Assembly (NCBI GenBank): GCA_021495925.1
Contig: JAKEKT010000004.1
Location: forward strand, 62,001-126,000
Direction of reading: 5' to 3'
Origin: Diplodia intermedia
Taxonomy: Eukaryota > Ascomycota > Dothideomycetes > Botryosphaeriales > Botryosphaeriaceae
DNA: 64,000 nt
Shown here: in pieces, positions 10,632 to 21,365 of the stretch
Layout: every line of letters starts with the position of its first letter
How positions within the stretch are numbered: the first letter of the stretch is position 1
Translations under genes and position numbers: made by a program
The notes under the pieces: model-generated
The model's database searches: none
Told to the model about the DNA's origin: nothing
What the model saw: only the letters and a program-made list of their open reading frames with translations

Positions 10632-12170
10632 GGTCGGGTGAGTTAGTAATTGGGGTTTCTGGCAGCAATACAGGCAGTGAACGCAGTCTGCCACGGTGTT
10701 TTTGGTGATTGCGAGTTTTTTTTTTTTTTTTCCTTCTCTTTTTTGTCTAACCCTTGCTCACGTTGCGATGAGCCCTTGGTGTTCAACGCGTAAGCTGCAG
10801 GGCTGTGATGAAGTGGACAACGGCGACGTCATCTATGCTGAATCTTGAAGTGCAATGCAAGACCAACAGGACCCAAACGTGTATCGTGCTTTCAGCGGCA
10901 TTGTAAGAAGCTTTGTCGTTCGATGCGGCGAGTGCGCAAAGCGACCGGTCACCATAGCAAGCAAAATGCCGGTTGTGATGGAGTCCAAGAAAGAACACAT
11001 GAGTCGTATTCATGTGCTTTGTCCAAGTCAATCGTATGTGAGACGCTCTCGGGACCCTCAGCAAAAGCCCAAGATTCGGCGGTCGTCTGTGCTGCTAATC
11101 CGACTTCGAGGCTCGAAGCCGTGTTTTCGCGTCGGCCCAGACATTTACCCACGCACTGGCGGGCTTCGGCGGAGCTGCCTCTACCTCATGCCCAATTCCC
11201 CTCGTCGTAGGTCTTGATTCGAGAAAGCGGAGGCTAGAGGTTTTCGTCCTGGAGGAGCGACGTTATCGGATCCACTGTAGTAGGGCCGTTCCGAATGCCG
11301 GTCCACCAATCCAATCGATGCTAGCACGGGCTGTCTTGTGTCACCTTCATAGTAAACGAGTTGTTCTAGGCAAGGGACGACGGACCCTGCGCTAGTGAGA
11401 CGTGAAGAAGCGTACCCCGCTGAGGGGGGAGGGGGGATGATTCGATTGAAGAGTGCAACGTCTCCCACAGAACACGGAAAGGTGGAAACCCTTGTAGTCG
11501 GTTGGGATGGTGATCAGATGCGCTGCAGGGATCATGCCGCGAAAGGCGTTCGGGCCATGGATGTCCATGCGAATCAGCGTCTGCCTTTACCTCGTTCCTT
11601 GTCCCGATCGGTCGGATAATCACGGTCGCGCATGAGAAGAGAGCAGATGCGCGTGGCGAGGGATTGCAGTGCAAAGGCAGAGGAGAAAAAAGCAATTGGT
11701 TCGCCGGGGCTGCAAAGGAGGCAGGAGGGCGTGGCTCTTTCCTCGAGGGCAGGGGCAACGACTGTCGTGGCTGCAGGTACGGCAATCGACCGACACCTGC
11801 ACTCCTCGCCTCAACACCACGACACCACCGTCCCCGATCTTCGCGAAACATGGCTCCCCACAGCGCGCGCAGGCGAGCTGAGCGACCGCCATGGCTCGGG
11901 CCGCTGCGTCTGCACGTCATCGCCACGCTTCCCATTGGGCGCTTGGGCCGCGCGCTGCCGCAGATGCGGCTAGACCGCGACGCGCTACGGCTTAACACGC
12001 GTCTCACAGCTCCGACGCCTCTACTTTTCTTCACCATCTGCATCTGCATCCGCCATCCATCAAACTTCTCAGCGTTGCCAAGTCCACCCATCTACACTTT
12101 GATTCACGTGTACTTCCGATTGCTACTCCTCTACTCCAACCACTCCCAGCTTCTCCTTCAACTCTCAGCC
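10632..12170. other. Intergenic region with T16 tract
   Basis: A run of 16 T (10716-10731) followed by another T-rich block lies about 100 bp after the DUF3445 stop, in the probable 3' end region. The rest up to 12170 is GC-rich with overlapping open frames lacking domains; about 12000-12170 is CT-rich and is the likely promoter/leader of the next gene. Confidence 0.5.
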
Positions 12171-14525
12171 ATGGACTCGCCTCCACCCAAAAAGACTGGC
12201 GCCGAGGGGCTCCGCGAACACGCCGAAAGGCTCCGCATCAGGCAACAGGAGAAGCGCCGTGAGACCCTGGAGAGGATCAACCTCCGCCGCGCTGTATCCT
12301 CAATCCGCCGTCGACGCGTTGGTGCCAGCTATGATGAGCAAGGCAGCCACGACGCGCCTGCCAGCCGCGACGCACCTACCAACCACCACATGCAGGCCAG
12401 CTACAACATGCCAGCTAGCTACGATACGCCTGCCAGCTACAATGCCCCGGCCAGCTATGACACTCCTGCCAGCTACAACGTCCCGGCCAGCTACGAAGCA
12501 CCTGCCAGTTACGTCCTGCCACCCAGCTACGTCGAAAGAAGCCACAACATCTATGACATGCCGACCAGGTACGATGTCCCGCGTCGATACGAGAACGACT
12601 TTCCTCCGATGGATCCGGCCGACATGGCCGAAATGCGCCGCAGGTGGGATCTGGTCATGCGCCGACGGGACCCGCTCCCGGAACTTGCCCCCTTCGGGCA
12701 GGATGGATCCGAGACGTCTCTTACCGATTCCGATGAATTTGGCAAACGCATGGCTCAACACTTCAGTGGCATGAAGCCGTTCAAGAATGCGCGGCCTACC
12801 CCCCAGCATCTCAAGTGGTGGGAACGTTATCGGGATCCAGAGTGGGACCCGGAGACAGCACACGTCATTCCTCCAGATCAAATCAGGCATCGTTCTCCAC
12901 CAAAGACCGAAACACCCGTGAAGCCATCATTCAACTGGAACTTGGCCGAGAACTCGAACTCGGTAATTCTGGCTTCAACCCCAGCCGAAACTCCAGCCGA
13001 GATCACCGAGCAGGACTTGGAAGAACAGCGCTTGGAAGAAGAACAACAGCGCTTGAAAGAAGAAGAAGAACAGCGTTTGAAAGAAGAAGAAGAACAGCGC
13101 TTGAAAGAAGAAGAAGAACAGCGCTTGAAAGAAGAAGAAGAACAGCGCTTGAAAAAAGAACAAGAACAGCGGGCCAAGGCGAAAATCGACGCCATGTGGG
13201 CCAATGGATGGATAGCGCGAGGCGAATCTCCAGACCCCGAGGTCCGGAAGGCAGAATCCAGAAAGAGGCTTGCGGCCAACGAAAAGCGGCGAATCCGTGA
13301 AAAGATCTATGCCTTGGGTATCCCCACCGCGGAGGCCGACAAAACCCCTTCCCCGGATTCGAGCACACCAGAGTCACCCGTATCTCCGACACCCAGCAAG
13401 CAGCCGTGGCAATCCGACCCAGAGAAATCACAAATTCCTACAGTCCCTGACAGGCCCCAACCATCAAACAACCGAGAAGAAATTCAAAAGGTTTCCAGCA
13501 CTGCGATTCCTGACGCACCTCGGCAACTGTCTAACCAGGAGGAAAAACAAAAGACTTCCATCCCTGCGATTCCGGAAGAGCCTCATCCAGTCTCCAACCA
13601 AGAGAAAAATCAGGAGTCCAGTTGTGCCATACCCGGTGAAACTCAGCCATCATCCAGCGAAGAGGAACCTCAAACTCCACCCCTCCCTCCGAAACTGCAA
13701 GGCCCATTCCGCTCACCTGCGTCCCTCCCACCTGGATCCCTCTCACCTCCCAATCTAGAGTTCATCAAAAAACACCCCAACGCACGAGTGATCAACGAAA
13801 ATCCACTCATCCTGTATTCACCACGTCCCGAAGGGTATGTTGAGAAGCTCCCGGATAATCCGAACGAGGCCCATGATGCATTACGAGCATTGGGTCGACA
13901 TTTCGCGAAGAAGTCTTCTCCGATTTCCGATGAGATCCCGGATGAGCCTGTTTCACGGTCGCTCAGGAGGCGTGGGCAAACTACAGATGGTACCCCAGAT
14001 CAGCCAAACGAGCCCAGACGAGCAGACGAGGGCAGGCAGCAGGAAATGCTTCAACAGCGATCGATGAACGCGCGATTGGACGCCGCAAGGAAAGGCATCC
14101 GCGATGCGTATCACATCACAAGACAGCTTATCGCCTCAATCGATACGCCGGAGTTTGTCGGGAAGAAATGCAATGCCTGCGAAGCTTGCGGCCACACCGA
14201 ACAAAATCCCATTCTAATGATTTGCACCGGCGTCAAGGGGCTCTTCCTCTCGCGCAACAAACACGGACAAACGAAGCCGACCTGGTTCGGTCTTCTTTTC
14301 ATGCTTCTTCTCTTTTGGTACATGATGGAGATTGGAATCTCCGAATTATTCGGCACGACCGATTATGCCTCAACGATGGACGGTTACGGCGTTTTTCCTG
14401 ATTCACCACGATACCCATTTGCGCTTCTTACACTACTTTCTTGGATACCCCCGTTCAGCTGGCTTTTGCCGTTGTTCAAAGCGAATGCATTTCACGAAGC
14501 GACGAAAACAGTTCAAGTTCTCTGA
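12171..14525 (+). CDS. Repeat-rich coiled-coil protein with C-terminal membrane segments, function unknown
   Basis: A single exon of 784 residues. The frame is open back to 11664, but the ATG at 12171 (context CAGCCATGG) follows a CT-rich leader and starts coding-like sequence. Layout: basic helical N-terminus (about 10-50, 'RIRQQEKRRETLERINLRR'); eight Tyr-containing hexapeptide repeats (about 76-123, consensus PASY-X-X); a Trp/Arg region (about 145-260); an octapeptide Gln-Arg-Leu-Lys-Glu4 coiled coil (about 293-330); a long Pro/Ser/Glu-rich disordered part; then 'CNACEACGHTEQN', with three cysteines. Two hydrophobic segments close the protein ('WFGLLFMLLLFWYMMEIGI' and 'ALLTLLSWIPPFSWLLPLF'). 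It may be a tail-anchored or two-pass endomembrane protein with a cytosolic coiled coil. I do not recognise the family. Confidence 0.7.
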   Translation: MDSPPPKKTGAEGLREHAERLRIRQQEKRRETLERINLRRAVSSIRRRRVGASYDEQGSHDAPASRDAPTNHHMQASYNMPASYDTPASYNAPASYDTPASYNVPASYEAPASYVLPPSYVERSHNIYDMPTRYDVPRRYENDFPPMDPADMAEMRRRWDLVMRRRDPLPELAPFGQDGSETSLTDSDEFGKRMAQHFSGMKPFKNARPTPQHLKWWERYRDPEWDPETAHVIPPDQIRHRSPPKTETPVKPSFNWNLAENSNSVILASTPAETPAEITEQDLEEQRLEEEQQRLKEEEEQRLKEEEEQRLKEEEEQRLKEEEEQRLKKEQEQRAKAKIDAMWANGWIARGESPDPEVRKAESRKRLAANEKRRIREKIYALGIPTAEADKTPSPDSSTPESPVSPTPSKQPWQSDPEKSQIPTVPDRPQPSNNREEIQKVSSTAIPDAPRQLSNQEEKQKTSIPAIPEEPHPVSNQEKNQESSCAIPGETQPSSSEEEPQTPPLPPKLQGPFRSPASLPPGSLSPPNLEFIKKHPNARVINENPLILYSPRPEGYVEKLPDNPNEAHDALRALGRHFAKKSSPISDEIPDEPVSRSLRRRGQTTDGTPDQPNEPRRADEGRQQEMLQQRSMNARLDAARKGIRDAYHITRQLIASIDTPEFVGKKCNACEACGHTEQNPILMICTGVKGLFLSRNKHGQTKPTWFGLLFMLLLFWYMMEIGISELFGTTDYASTMDGYGVFPDSPRYPFALLTLLSWIPPFSWLLPLFKANAFHEATKTVQVL
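12395..12538 (+). repeat. In-frame 18-bp tandem repeats encoding PASY-type hexapeptides
   Basis: Eight consecutive 18-bp units encode Ala/Pro-Ala/Pro-Ser-Tyr plus two variable residues (PASYDT, PASYNA, PASYDT, PASYNV, PASYEA and so on). The codons are similar but not identical, so the array is not brand new; length variation between strains is likely. Confidence 0.85.
13045..13160 (+). repeat. In-frame 24-bp tandem repeats encoding Gln-Arg-Leu-Lys-Glu4
   Basis: Four to five near-identical 24-bp units (CAGCGYTTGAAAGAAGAAG...) encode an acidic/basic octapeptide expected to form a continuous charged helix. The near identity at DNA level suggests recent expansion. Confidence 0.9.
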
Positions 14526-14549
14526 GCAAGGTGTTTGAGGCGAATTTCT

Positions 14550-14712
14550 TTGTTTCTGGAGTTTGTTTTGATTATCGGCTTGAGTTGGTTTCCGCTGTTG
14601 TTTGGGCTTGAAATTGTTTCTGGAGTTTGTTTGGGTTATCGGCTTGAGTTGGTTTCCGGTGTTGTTTGGGTTTGAATTTGTTTCTGGAGTTTGTTTGGAT
14701 TATCGGCTTGAG
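14550..14712 (+). repeat. 64-bp direct tandem repeat, about 2.5 copies
   Basis: Copies begin at 14550, 14614 and 14678, each starting TTGTTTCTGGAGTTTGTTT and continuing with a TTATCGGCTTGAG core; spacing is exactly 64 bp. The third copy breaks off after GGCTTGAG. It lies right after the stop codon of the 784-residue protein, so the repeats are probably transcribed. Confidence 0.9.
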
Positions 14713-14714
14713 TT

Positions 14715-14780
14715 CCCACCGCCCAGTGGGACTTTGACTCCCCCCCTTGGGGGGTTGAGTTGGTCTCATTGGGCGGTGGG
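14715..14780. repeat. GC-rich inverted repeat (hairpin)
   Basis: CCCACCGCCCA at 14715-14725 pairs perfectly with TGGGCGGTGGG at 14770-14780; inside is a second near-palindrome of CCCCCC, TT and GGGGGG (about 14740-14753). It follows the tandem repeats immediately and would form a strong stem in RNA or single-stranded DNA. Confidence 0.85.
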
Positions 14781-15426
14781 TCGACTCGCCGTGTCGGGTT
14801 TGTTGGATTGGCGCTTTGGTTCTCCTTTGGGATTGTGTTGAGCCATGAGCTGATGGTTTGGTTTGTTTGCATGGAGCTTTCTGCTCTTCCTTTGGGATTG
14901 TTTTGAGCCATGGGCTGGAGCTTTGGTTTGTCTGAGGGAGACTTTTGGCTCCTCTTTTGGGATTGTTCTTTATGCCATGGGCTGAGTTATTGTTTGCCGA
15001 GTTGGGGCTTTGACTCCCCCTTTGGGGTTGAGTTGGCTTCACTGTGTGTTATTAGCTGTCCGAATGAATCCATTCGAGCCGTTGAAAACCATTCTGGTGT
15101 TTGCCCTCATGTTTCCACTGCAGTGGACTGCGAAGATTCAAACGTGTGGACAGCAACAGCAAATGTCTATACGCAGATGTAACTTTTGTAAGCCTACCTA
15201 CCTACGTGGACAGTAGTCTGTATGCTACGATGAGAGCGCAATGCCCGGGGTGCGGCTCAGATAATGTCGACGTGACGTCACCGAACGTTTGATGCCGCTC
15301 ATCATCCCTTTCGGTAATCAGCTTCACGCACCCACGCTAGCGCGATTCCGCCGCTACAAAGCCCCTCCGACTCTCCTTGGACCCTCCAATCCTTCATCCA
15401 CCACCCGGTCCTTGCGAGTTGAAATC

Positions 15427-15982
15427 ATGGCATTCCTCAGACCCTTTTCGTCGCTGCGCTCCGCCGCTACGCTGCGGCCAACAGTGGCTGCCTCCAGGCC
15501 CATGGTGGCCTTCGCCACACGATCGTATGCGCACTCTGGCTACGGCGACGGCAAAGGTGACCCTGCTGGCGAGAACCCGCAGAAGCAGCCGCCCGCAAAG
15601 TCGCGGGATATTGAACATCCTGGCCCACCTCCTCCGGACGTCGGCAAGGGCACCGACGCCTCAGCCGCCAAGACGGGCAGCAAGGACACGAAGAGCAGCG
15701 GCGGCGAGCAGAAGTCGCAAAACAGCCATTCCGTCAAAGGTGCGGAGCCCAAGATCCTCAACGAGAACCCGCCTTCGGAGCAGGACCCCGAAGTGCAGCA
15801 GCACAACAAGGAAATGGAGCAGCGCGCTGAGAGGGCGGAGACAAAGATCAGCAATGAGGATGCGGAGAAGGACAAGGTGGCGCCCAGCTTCTGGTCTGGT
15901 GAGTGCTTCTCTGCCGCAGAGCTTCCAGTGCGGGTTACTGATGGTGTTCGCTGCAGGCCATGGCGGAACCAAGGGCGGCTAG
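15427..15982 (+). CDS. Small mitochondrial-targeted protein, function unknown
   Basis: Exons 15427..15898 and 15957..15982 (58-bp intron, GTGAGT donor, TACTGAT branch, phase 1) give 165 residues ending 'FWSGHGGTKGG'. The N-terminus 'MAFLRPFSSLRSAATLRP' with repeated Arg and no acidic residues up to about residue 35 ('FATRSYAHSGYG') is a clear mitochondrial presequence with a plausible cleavage site at Arg-Ser-Tyr. The remainder is hydrophilic, Lys/Glu/Pro/Ser-rich and probably disordered. I recall similar fungal proteins with a conserved 'SFWSG' end but no assigned role. Without the intron the frame would run on through non-coding sequence to 16317, which supports the spliced model. Confidence 0.75.
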
Positions 15983-16595
15983 AGCTCAGCGCAGCCGTGC
16001 ATCGTCCCCATGAAGCTGCCTGCGTTCGCTCGAGCATTGGGGATCGGCGAGGGGACGCAACGATGGTTGTTTCACGGCTTTGCTGCTCAGCACGTGCGGC
16101 CGTGGTTGACGATGACGGCGTTTTCTGTATTTCAATCCATTATTGCGATACCTCTCCGCACTGCACTAGGGCAGATGCAGTGCCTGAATCAGGGCCAATT
16201 GCATGCCATTGCCTGAAACCGCGCGATGCACGGGTGAAGCGAGGATTGGAAGCAGGCCCTGAGCCAGCGATGCACGCGATTGTGGCTGGCGAGCACGCAG
16301 CGGTGGTGACGTGTTGATGTCAGCCCGGCGGGAGTGAAGCTTGCTTTCTGCGTCAGAAAATCTGGGGCAAGCGCTTTCCCCGTGTGGCGCATTGATCGTC
16401 GATTGCCTGGGCGCGTCCGTGCATGGGCAAGCAGCGGCTAAGTAAGGATTGCGTCAGTGGGCTGGAGCTCCAGCTGCACAAAGGAAGCTTGAGTTCCTCT
16501 GCCCGCCCCGACAACAAAACCTCTTCCTCCCGCCCCCCAACCTCCCTCCCAACCCTATCCACTACCATCCTGCTCCACGCCCACCGCATCCCAGC
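15983..16595. other. Intergenic region upstream of the Ish1-repeat gene
   Basis: 3' flank of the mitochondrial gene, then the promoter of the Ish1 gene; 16500-16595 is strongly CT-rich, typical of a fungal transcription start region. Confidence 0.55.
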
Positions 16596-17975
16596 ATGAG
16601 GTTCAACATTGTGTCCACCCTCGTGGTGGCTTTGGCCGCCGAATCCGCCGTCGCCAGCACCTGGTTTGGCAAGGCAGGTACGTCATGACACCTCAGCCAC
16701 GCCACCTCGGCCGATGACACCGTTTCCTTTGCAATTTCCCCCGCTGACCTTTTGCCTGCAGCCTACAACAAGTGGCATGAGACCGAGCTCGAGCGCTGGC
16801 TCTCCGACCACGACATCCCCTATCCCACCCCCGCTGATCGCAAGGATCTGGAGAACCTGGTCAAGGACAACTGGAACTCCAAGGTCGCCCAGCCCTACAA
16901 TAGCTGGGACGCCCAGCAGCTCCAGTCGTATCTAGGCTCCAAGGGCCAGGCCGTCAAGAAGGGTGCCGAGCAGGACAAGGACAGCTTGGTGGCTTCCGTG
17001 AAGGCGTACTGGTACGAGACTGAGGACCAGGCGTCGAACGCCTACAACAGCGTCAAGGACTGGATTTTCGACTCGTGAGCGACGCCCATCCCTCGCTTCG
17101 TCTTGCTGCTCTTCTAACTGATGCGCAGTTGGACCGACTCTCAGCTCAAGGGTTTCCTTGATCGCCATGGTATCCCTAGCCCTGAACCCCGCACTCGTGA
17201 CACGCTCCTCAAGACGGCACGTGAGAACTATCAGACTGCTGCCAACAAGGTTGGTGAGACGGCCGCCTACCCCGGCGACTGGCTCTACGAGTCGTGGTCT
17301 GAGTCCGACCTCAAGGCGTGGCTTGATGAGCGCGGTTACCCCGCTCCTCAGCCCAGCACCCGTGACAAGCTCATCGCCTCGGTCCGTCGCAACTCGCGCC
17401 TTGCTGCCGATTCCATGAGGTCCGCTCAGTCGTCCGCGTCTGCATCCGCTGCTTCTGCTCAGGCCACTCTCACCGATGCCCTTCTCGACGCCTGGTCTGA
17501 CAGCCAGGTCAAGGAGTGGCTTGACAAGAACGGCGTCAAGGTCCCGCAGGGATCCAAGCGCAATGAGCTGGTTGCGCTCGCCCGCAAGCATCGCGCGAAG
17601 CTTACCGGCGACAACGTCGAGCACTCCGTCACCAGCGCTTACGGTGCGGCTACTTCCAAGGCCGGCAACCAATATTCCCAGGCTACCGATGATGCTTCTC
17701 TGAAGGCTAACCAGGCCTACGGTGCTGCAGGCTCCTACCTTGACTGGATCAAGCAGAAGCTTGGTCTTGCTGCCTCAGATGCGTCTGCCAGCGCCTCTAG
17801 CGCTGCCTCGGTCGCTTCCTCCAGTGCCAGCAGCATCTCTTCTCAGGCTTCGAAGGGAGCGAAGGGCTCAGCCGCTGCGGCTACCGATGCCGCCAACGAG
17901 AGTGCTTCGATTGCCAAGCACAAGGCTTCCGAGGCCGCACAGCAGGCCACGGACAGAGTCAAGGAGGAGTTGTAA
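16596..17975 (+). CDS. Ish1/Msc1-type stress protein with five Ish1 repeats
   Basis: Exons 16596..16677, 16762..17074 and 17129..17975 (introns 84 and 54 bp, CTGAC and CTAAC branches) give 413 residues. A signal peptide 'MRFNIVSTLVVALAAESAVAS' leads into five repeats of about 38 residues with the Ish1 pattern Trp-X2-X-Leu-X-X-Trp/Phe-Leu-X2-His/Gly-(Ile)-Pro: starting at 'YNKWHETELERWL', 'YNSWDAQQLQSYL', 'FDSWTDSQLKGFL', 'YESWSESDLKAWL' and 'LDAWSDSQVKEWL'. A Ser/Ala-rich helical tail follows (about 320-413). Ish1 in fission yeast is a nuclear-envelope/ER protein induced by stress and stationary phase; a similar luminal role is inferred. Without the first intron the frame closes at 16688. Confidence 0.88.
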
Positions 17976-19643
17976 ATGTTCTTTACACTCGTCGGCGAAC
18001 GCACGCCTCAAGAGCACTACTGTGAACCAGAGACCGGGGACTGAGTAAGCTCTCAGGACGGTACATTTCAGTTACGGTTTTCATGGGTTACGAGCTTTAC
18101 GACGGACATCGAATCAGGAGCATAAATTTGACCCAATGGGCATTCATGGAGTGGCTCCTTTGTACTAGTACTGCTGCTAAAAGGTTGAAAGACAATACAT
18201 TGCTTGGGACGGGACTGGTGGATGGATTATCCCAGATATGGTAGCGAACGAAATGAAAAAGTACCATGAAAAACCATGGCCGTTGAGAGGTTGCGTGTCG
18301 GTTTGATTGATCTCTGCGTTGTCCGTGATGAATGAAGTCATGTCGCCATGAGAGTTTGGGTCATTGGGGCTACTGATGATGCAAGGTGGGTAGGTAATAG
18401 GATCTCATTCGGATCTGCCTGATAGCCATTTGTGGGAGTGTATCAACCACAGATGCTGGACATGTGCTGATCTCTGTGGTGACTGAGCTTTTGGACGTCG
18501 CATTTAATGTTGCCGTCAAGGCTGATATGGCAACCTGAGGCTGCAATCATGACGCTCTTTCCGGGACCCTGAGGCACCAAGGCAGCAACAAACACTTGCC
18601 GCCCTTCCACTCCGGGCGCTCGCAGTACTCGCAAAATACCAAATCGCCTTCGGCACGGCTCTGCGGCCCTGTGAGCCTTCCTCCCGCCAACGATGGCCGC
18701 CTGAGACAAAGTGGAGTAGCAATTTTCGTTTTCGACAAGGTCGTCTGCGCGCGTCCAGGCAGCAACGCATCCCGCACCCCACGACCTGTGTACCGCGGGA
18801 CTGGGCGAACAGGGTATATACCTACATGTGTATACGCACGACAGCTACTTGCTCGCTGCGGATCCCCAGACGATTTCGAGTCACCATCGCCCCGTGGCCT
18901 TATGCTGGACCCTCGGCGAGAAGTGAGGTATGCCAACCAAAGAAACGCCGCGGGCTGGACCAAGGATCACCCCCCTCTCTCTCGCTTGCGCCAGCAAATG
19001 GCGGGTACCAGGGTGCTGCCTTCGCTTTTGATGCGGTGACATACGTTGCGGGAAACAAAAGGCGTCGAAGCTGCGTGAACAACCCCGCCTTTCCTTCGTC
19101 CTTCCCCGCAAGACCGTGAAGGGCTTCGGTCTGCTTGTCGACGCGGCCGTATCGTGGTGTTGGCGTGATAGCGCCGTCGCTGGTCCGGGTGCAATATCAA
19201 AAGACGGTCGGCGCCAGGCCGTCACCAAGCCCGGCGCGCCAGTACAAAAGTACCGAGCTCTGGACAAGAAGGTCAATCAGGGCAAGTAACCCGTCCTGTC
19301 TTCGGTGCTCAAGCGCGTTCTCCAGCCTGGGCAAAAGTCGTACAGCGTAGATCGGAGACTTCTTCTTGCGCTTTCCATCTAGTGAGCTGATTCGCTTCCA
19401 ACTCTTTCTGGCACACCCTGCGCGCGGGTCCAACAGGGTGCCTCTTGTTAGACATTTGACCGCTCGCGCTCGTGCACGCCATCGACCACCCTCCTCTTCG
19501 ACGCTCTCACTGAACCATCACCACCACACGTACCCACACTTCGAGGGCTCTGCCCTCCTCCATCAACGCGGGTGATCCATAGCCCTCACCGCACACTCCC
19601 CCTCGTCTAAGCTCCATTCTCGATCAACGAGAACCAAGCAGCC
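17976..19643. other. Intergenic region, 1.7 kb
   Basis: 17980-18450 is AT-richer and likely 3' flank. The rest has only overlapping open frames on both strands without domains. A TATATA at about 18816 and CT-rich sequence at 19480-19620 suggest the promoter of the 573-residue gene. Confidence 0.5.
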
Positions 19644-21365
19644 ATGGCTCCTGTACAGTCCCAGATGGTTCCTGAAGAAGACAATCCCACCGCAATCGAT
19701 AAGTCGGGCCAGCAGAGCCTGACCACGTCCACCGGCGCGACCGCCACCACGTCGGCGCCTGCTCCCGACACGTCCAACGACAACGAGATAAAGCCGTCGA
19801 ACGTCCGATTCCACCCTACCGTGAACGAGGCCGTTCCGCCTTCACAAATTGACCGCTTCTTTCAGGCATTCTACCGCATGATGCCGACGATCCCGACAGG
19901 TATCCAAGAGGGACCCACGGCGATGAACCCTGAACTCCACTGCAACAACCTTGTGAAGCCTGGCGGACAACCCAGGAAGGAAATGCCCGACAACTTCCAC
20001 CACCGCGCAGGACGCGCAGGCTATGGTGAGAGAATGCTGGCACGCGCCATGGAGAACCTCTCCTCTCTCCCGGCAAGTTTCCCTTCTCTGCCGACTGGTC
20101 TCCCGTCGATGCCGTCAATGCCTTCGATACCGTGGATGCCGGCTATGCCCTCGCTCTCTTCTCTCCCGTACCTCCGCGGTCTTGAACGTCGAGCCCGTCG
20201 CTTGTCCGACCGAAGCTACACAACCCTCCTCGAACCCTTCGAGCCCATCGAGAACCCGGTCGACCAGACCGACGAGAGCGTCGGAGAAGTGATCTCTGCG
20301 GATGTTGCCGTCGGTGCCTCAACTTCTGCGCTCCACGAAGACGGAGACGACAACAAGGCCGAACCAGAGCTTGGATCGTTCTCGGAAGACGACGAAGCTT
20401 ACTTTTGCGTCTACGACGATGTCGAGACGGACGTGGGCTACGAAGCTCGCCGCCACGAGGCTGAAGCGCAGCGTGCGCAGCGTCAGCAGTACTGGGACGC
20501 CGCCCGGAACGCCAGAGACACTGCCAGCACGATGGTGAAAGCTGGTGCGCAGATGGCGTTCGTCGGCGCGCGGGTGGGCGCCGCTGTAATGGCGACGACT
20601 GCCCATGACCAGCTCACCGACATAGCGAGAGACCTCAGTGTCCGAGGCGCCAGGAATCGACTTCTCGGATCTCAGACGGCTGGAAATGAGGAGGGCAGAG
20701 ATCTTGATGGTGATAGGCCCCAACCCTCTACGGTCTCTACGCATCTCGGCGAGCTAGGAGACTCGGACCGATTTGGGCATTGCAAGAGCTCTAACGATGA
20801 TGATGATGATGATGATGACGGCGCCGTTGAGGACCAGGAGGAGGGTGTGGTCACTGAAGGACTGACTGTCATCGGAGGAGTCCAGCCTATTCAATCTCCG
20901 TACGACCAGAAGCAGCAGAAGAAGATCGACTCCTCTGAGGACCGCATCACCGACACTGCCGACAATACCGCCCACAAGGCCACAGCCTGCCTTGCCAACA
21001 AGGACGCCAGCAAGCCCGGGCCCACTGCATTCGACGACGTTGACCTCGGCCACAGTGAGTTCATTCACCCCGCCAGACCAGACGGCAACGACGACGATGA
21101 CTTCGACGTCATCACCGAGGAGGAGGCCGGCCGCCCCCGTTACTCCCTAGATGACGTTTCGCCGCACACTCGTCGGCCCCTCAACATTGCTCACGGCCGT
21201 GGCCGTCCCGTAATTGCTGCTCGTCCCCCTGTTCGCCCGGCTGGATTCCAGCGCGTGCCCTCGCCTGGAAGAATGAGCATTGCTATGGTCTCTGAAAGGG
21301 CTAACGAGCTTCCGCACCGTCGCCGTCTCAGCCGCGGCAACAGCAACAGCGAGCAGCAGAATTAG
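19644..21365 (+). CDS. Low-complexity acidic protein, function unknown
   Basis: A single exon of 573 residues starting MAPVQSQMVPEEDNP, with an ATG context of CAGCCATGG. Visible parts: a disordered Ser/Thr/Ala N-terminus; 'IDRFFQAFYRMMPTIP' (about residue 69); a Pro/Met/Ser-rich repeat of the type PSMPSMPSIPWMPAMP (about 150-175); an Ala/Arg helix around residues 275-325 ('RQQYWDAARNARDTASTMV'); a run of eight or more Asp encoded by a GAT/GAC microsatellite near 20798-20820; and a basic Arg/Pro tail ending 'RGNSNSEQQN'. No signal peptide, clear membrane segment or known domain. Length and codon use look genuine; no function can be proposed. Confidence 0.6.
   Translation: MAPVQSQMVPEEDNPTAIDKSGQQSLTTSTGATATTSAPAPDTSNDNEIKPSNVRFHPTVNEAVPPSQIDRFFQAFYRMMPTIPTGIQEGPTAMNPELHCNNLVKPGGQPRKEMPDNFHHRAGRAGYGERMLARAMENLSSLPASFPSLPTGLPSMPSMPSIPWMPAMPSLSSLPYLRGLERRARRLSDRSYTTLLEPFEPIENPVDQTDESVGEVISADVAVGASTSALHEDGDDNKAEPELGSFSEDDEAYFCVYDDVETDVGYEARRHEAEAQRAQRQQYWDAARNARDTASTMVKAGAQMAFVGARVGAAVMATTAHDQLTDIARDLSVRGARNRLLGSQTAGNEEGRDLDGDRPQPSTVSTHLGELGDSDRFGHCKSSNDDDDDDDDGAVEDQEEGVVTEGLTVIGGVQPIQSPYDQKQQKKIDSSEDRITDTADNTAHKATACLANKDASKPGPTAFDDVDLGHSEFIHPARPDGNDDDDFDVITEEEAGRPRYSLDDVSPHTRRPLNIAHGRGRPVIAARPPVRPAGFQRVPSPGRMSIAMVSERANELPHRRRLSRGNSNSEQQN

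Larger units (their letters stand above)
14526..15426. other. Repeat-containing 3' flank between the repeat-rich gene and the mitochondrial protein gene
   Basis: The first part holds the 64-bp repeats and GC hairpin listed separately, then further degenerate repeats: TTTGGGATTGT followed by a short variable stretch and CCATGRGCTG three times (about 14826, 14896, 14957), and GACTCCCCC with a G run and TTGAGTTGG twice. A 156-codon minus-strand frame across them is low-complexity and not called. 15050-15426 is the promoter of the next gene. Confidence 0.6.

Noticed and set aside
11366..12091. 241-codon minus-strand frame
   Set aside because: Low-complexity Arg/Pro/Ser composition, in the leader region of the repeat-rich gene, no domain.
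14572..15042. 156-codon minus-strand frame rich in Gln, Asn, Pro and Lys
   Set aside because: Arises from reading through the 64-bp repeats and related motifs; no non-repetitive core to support a protein.
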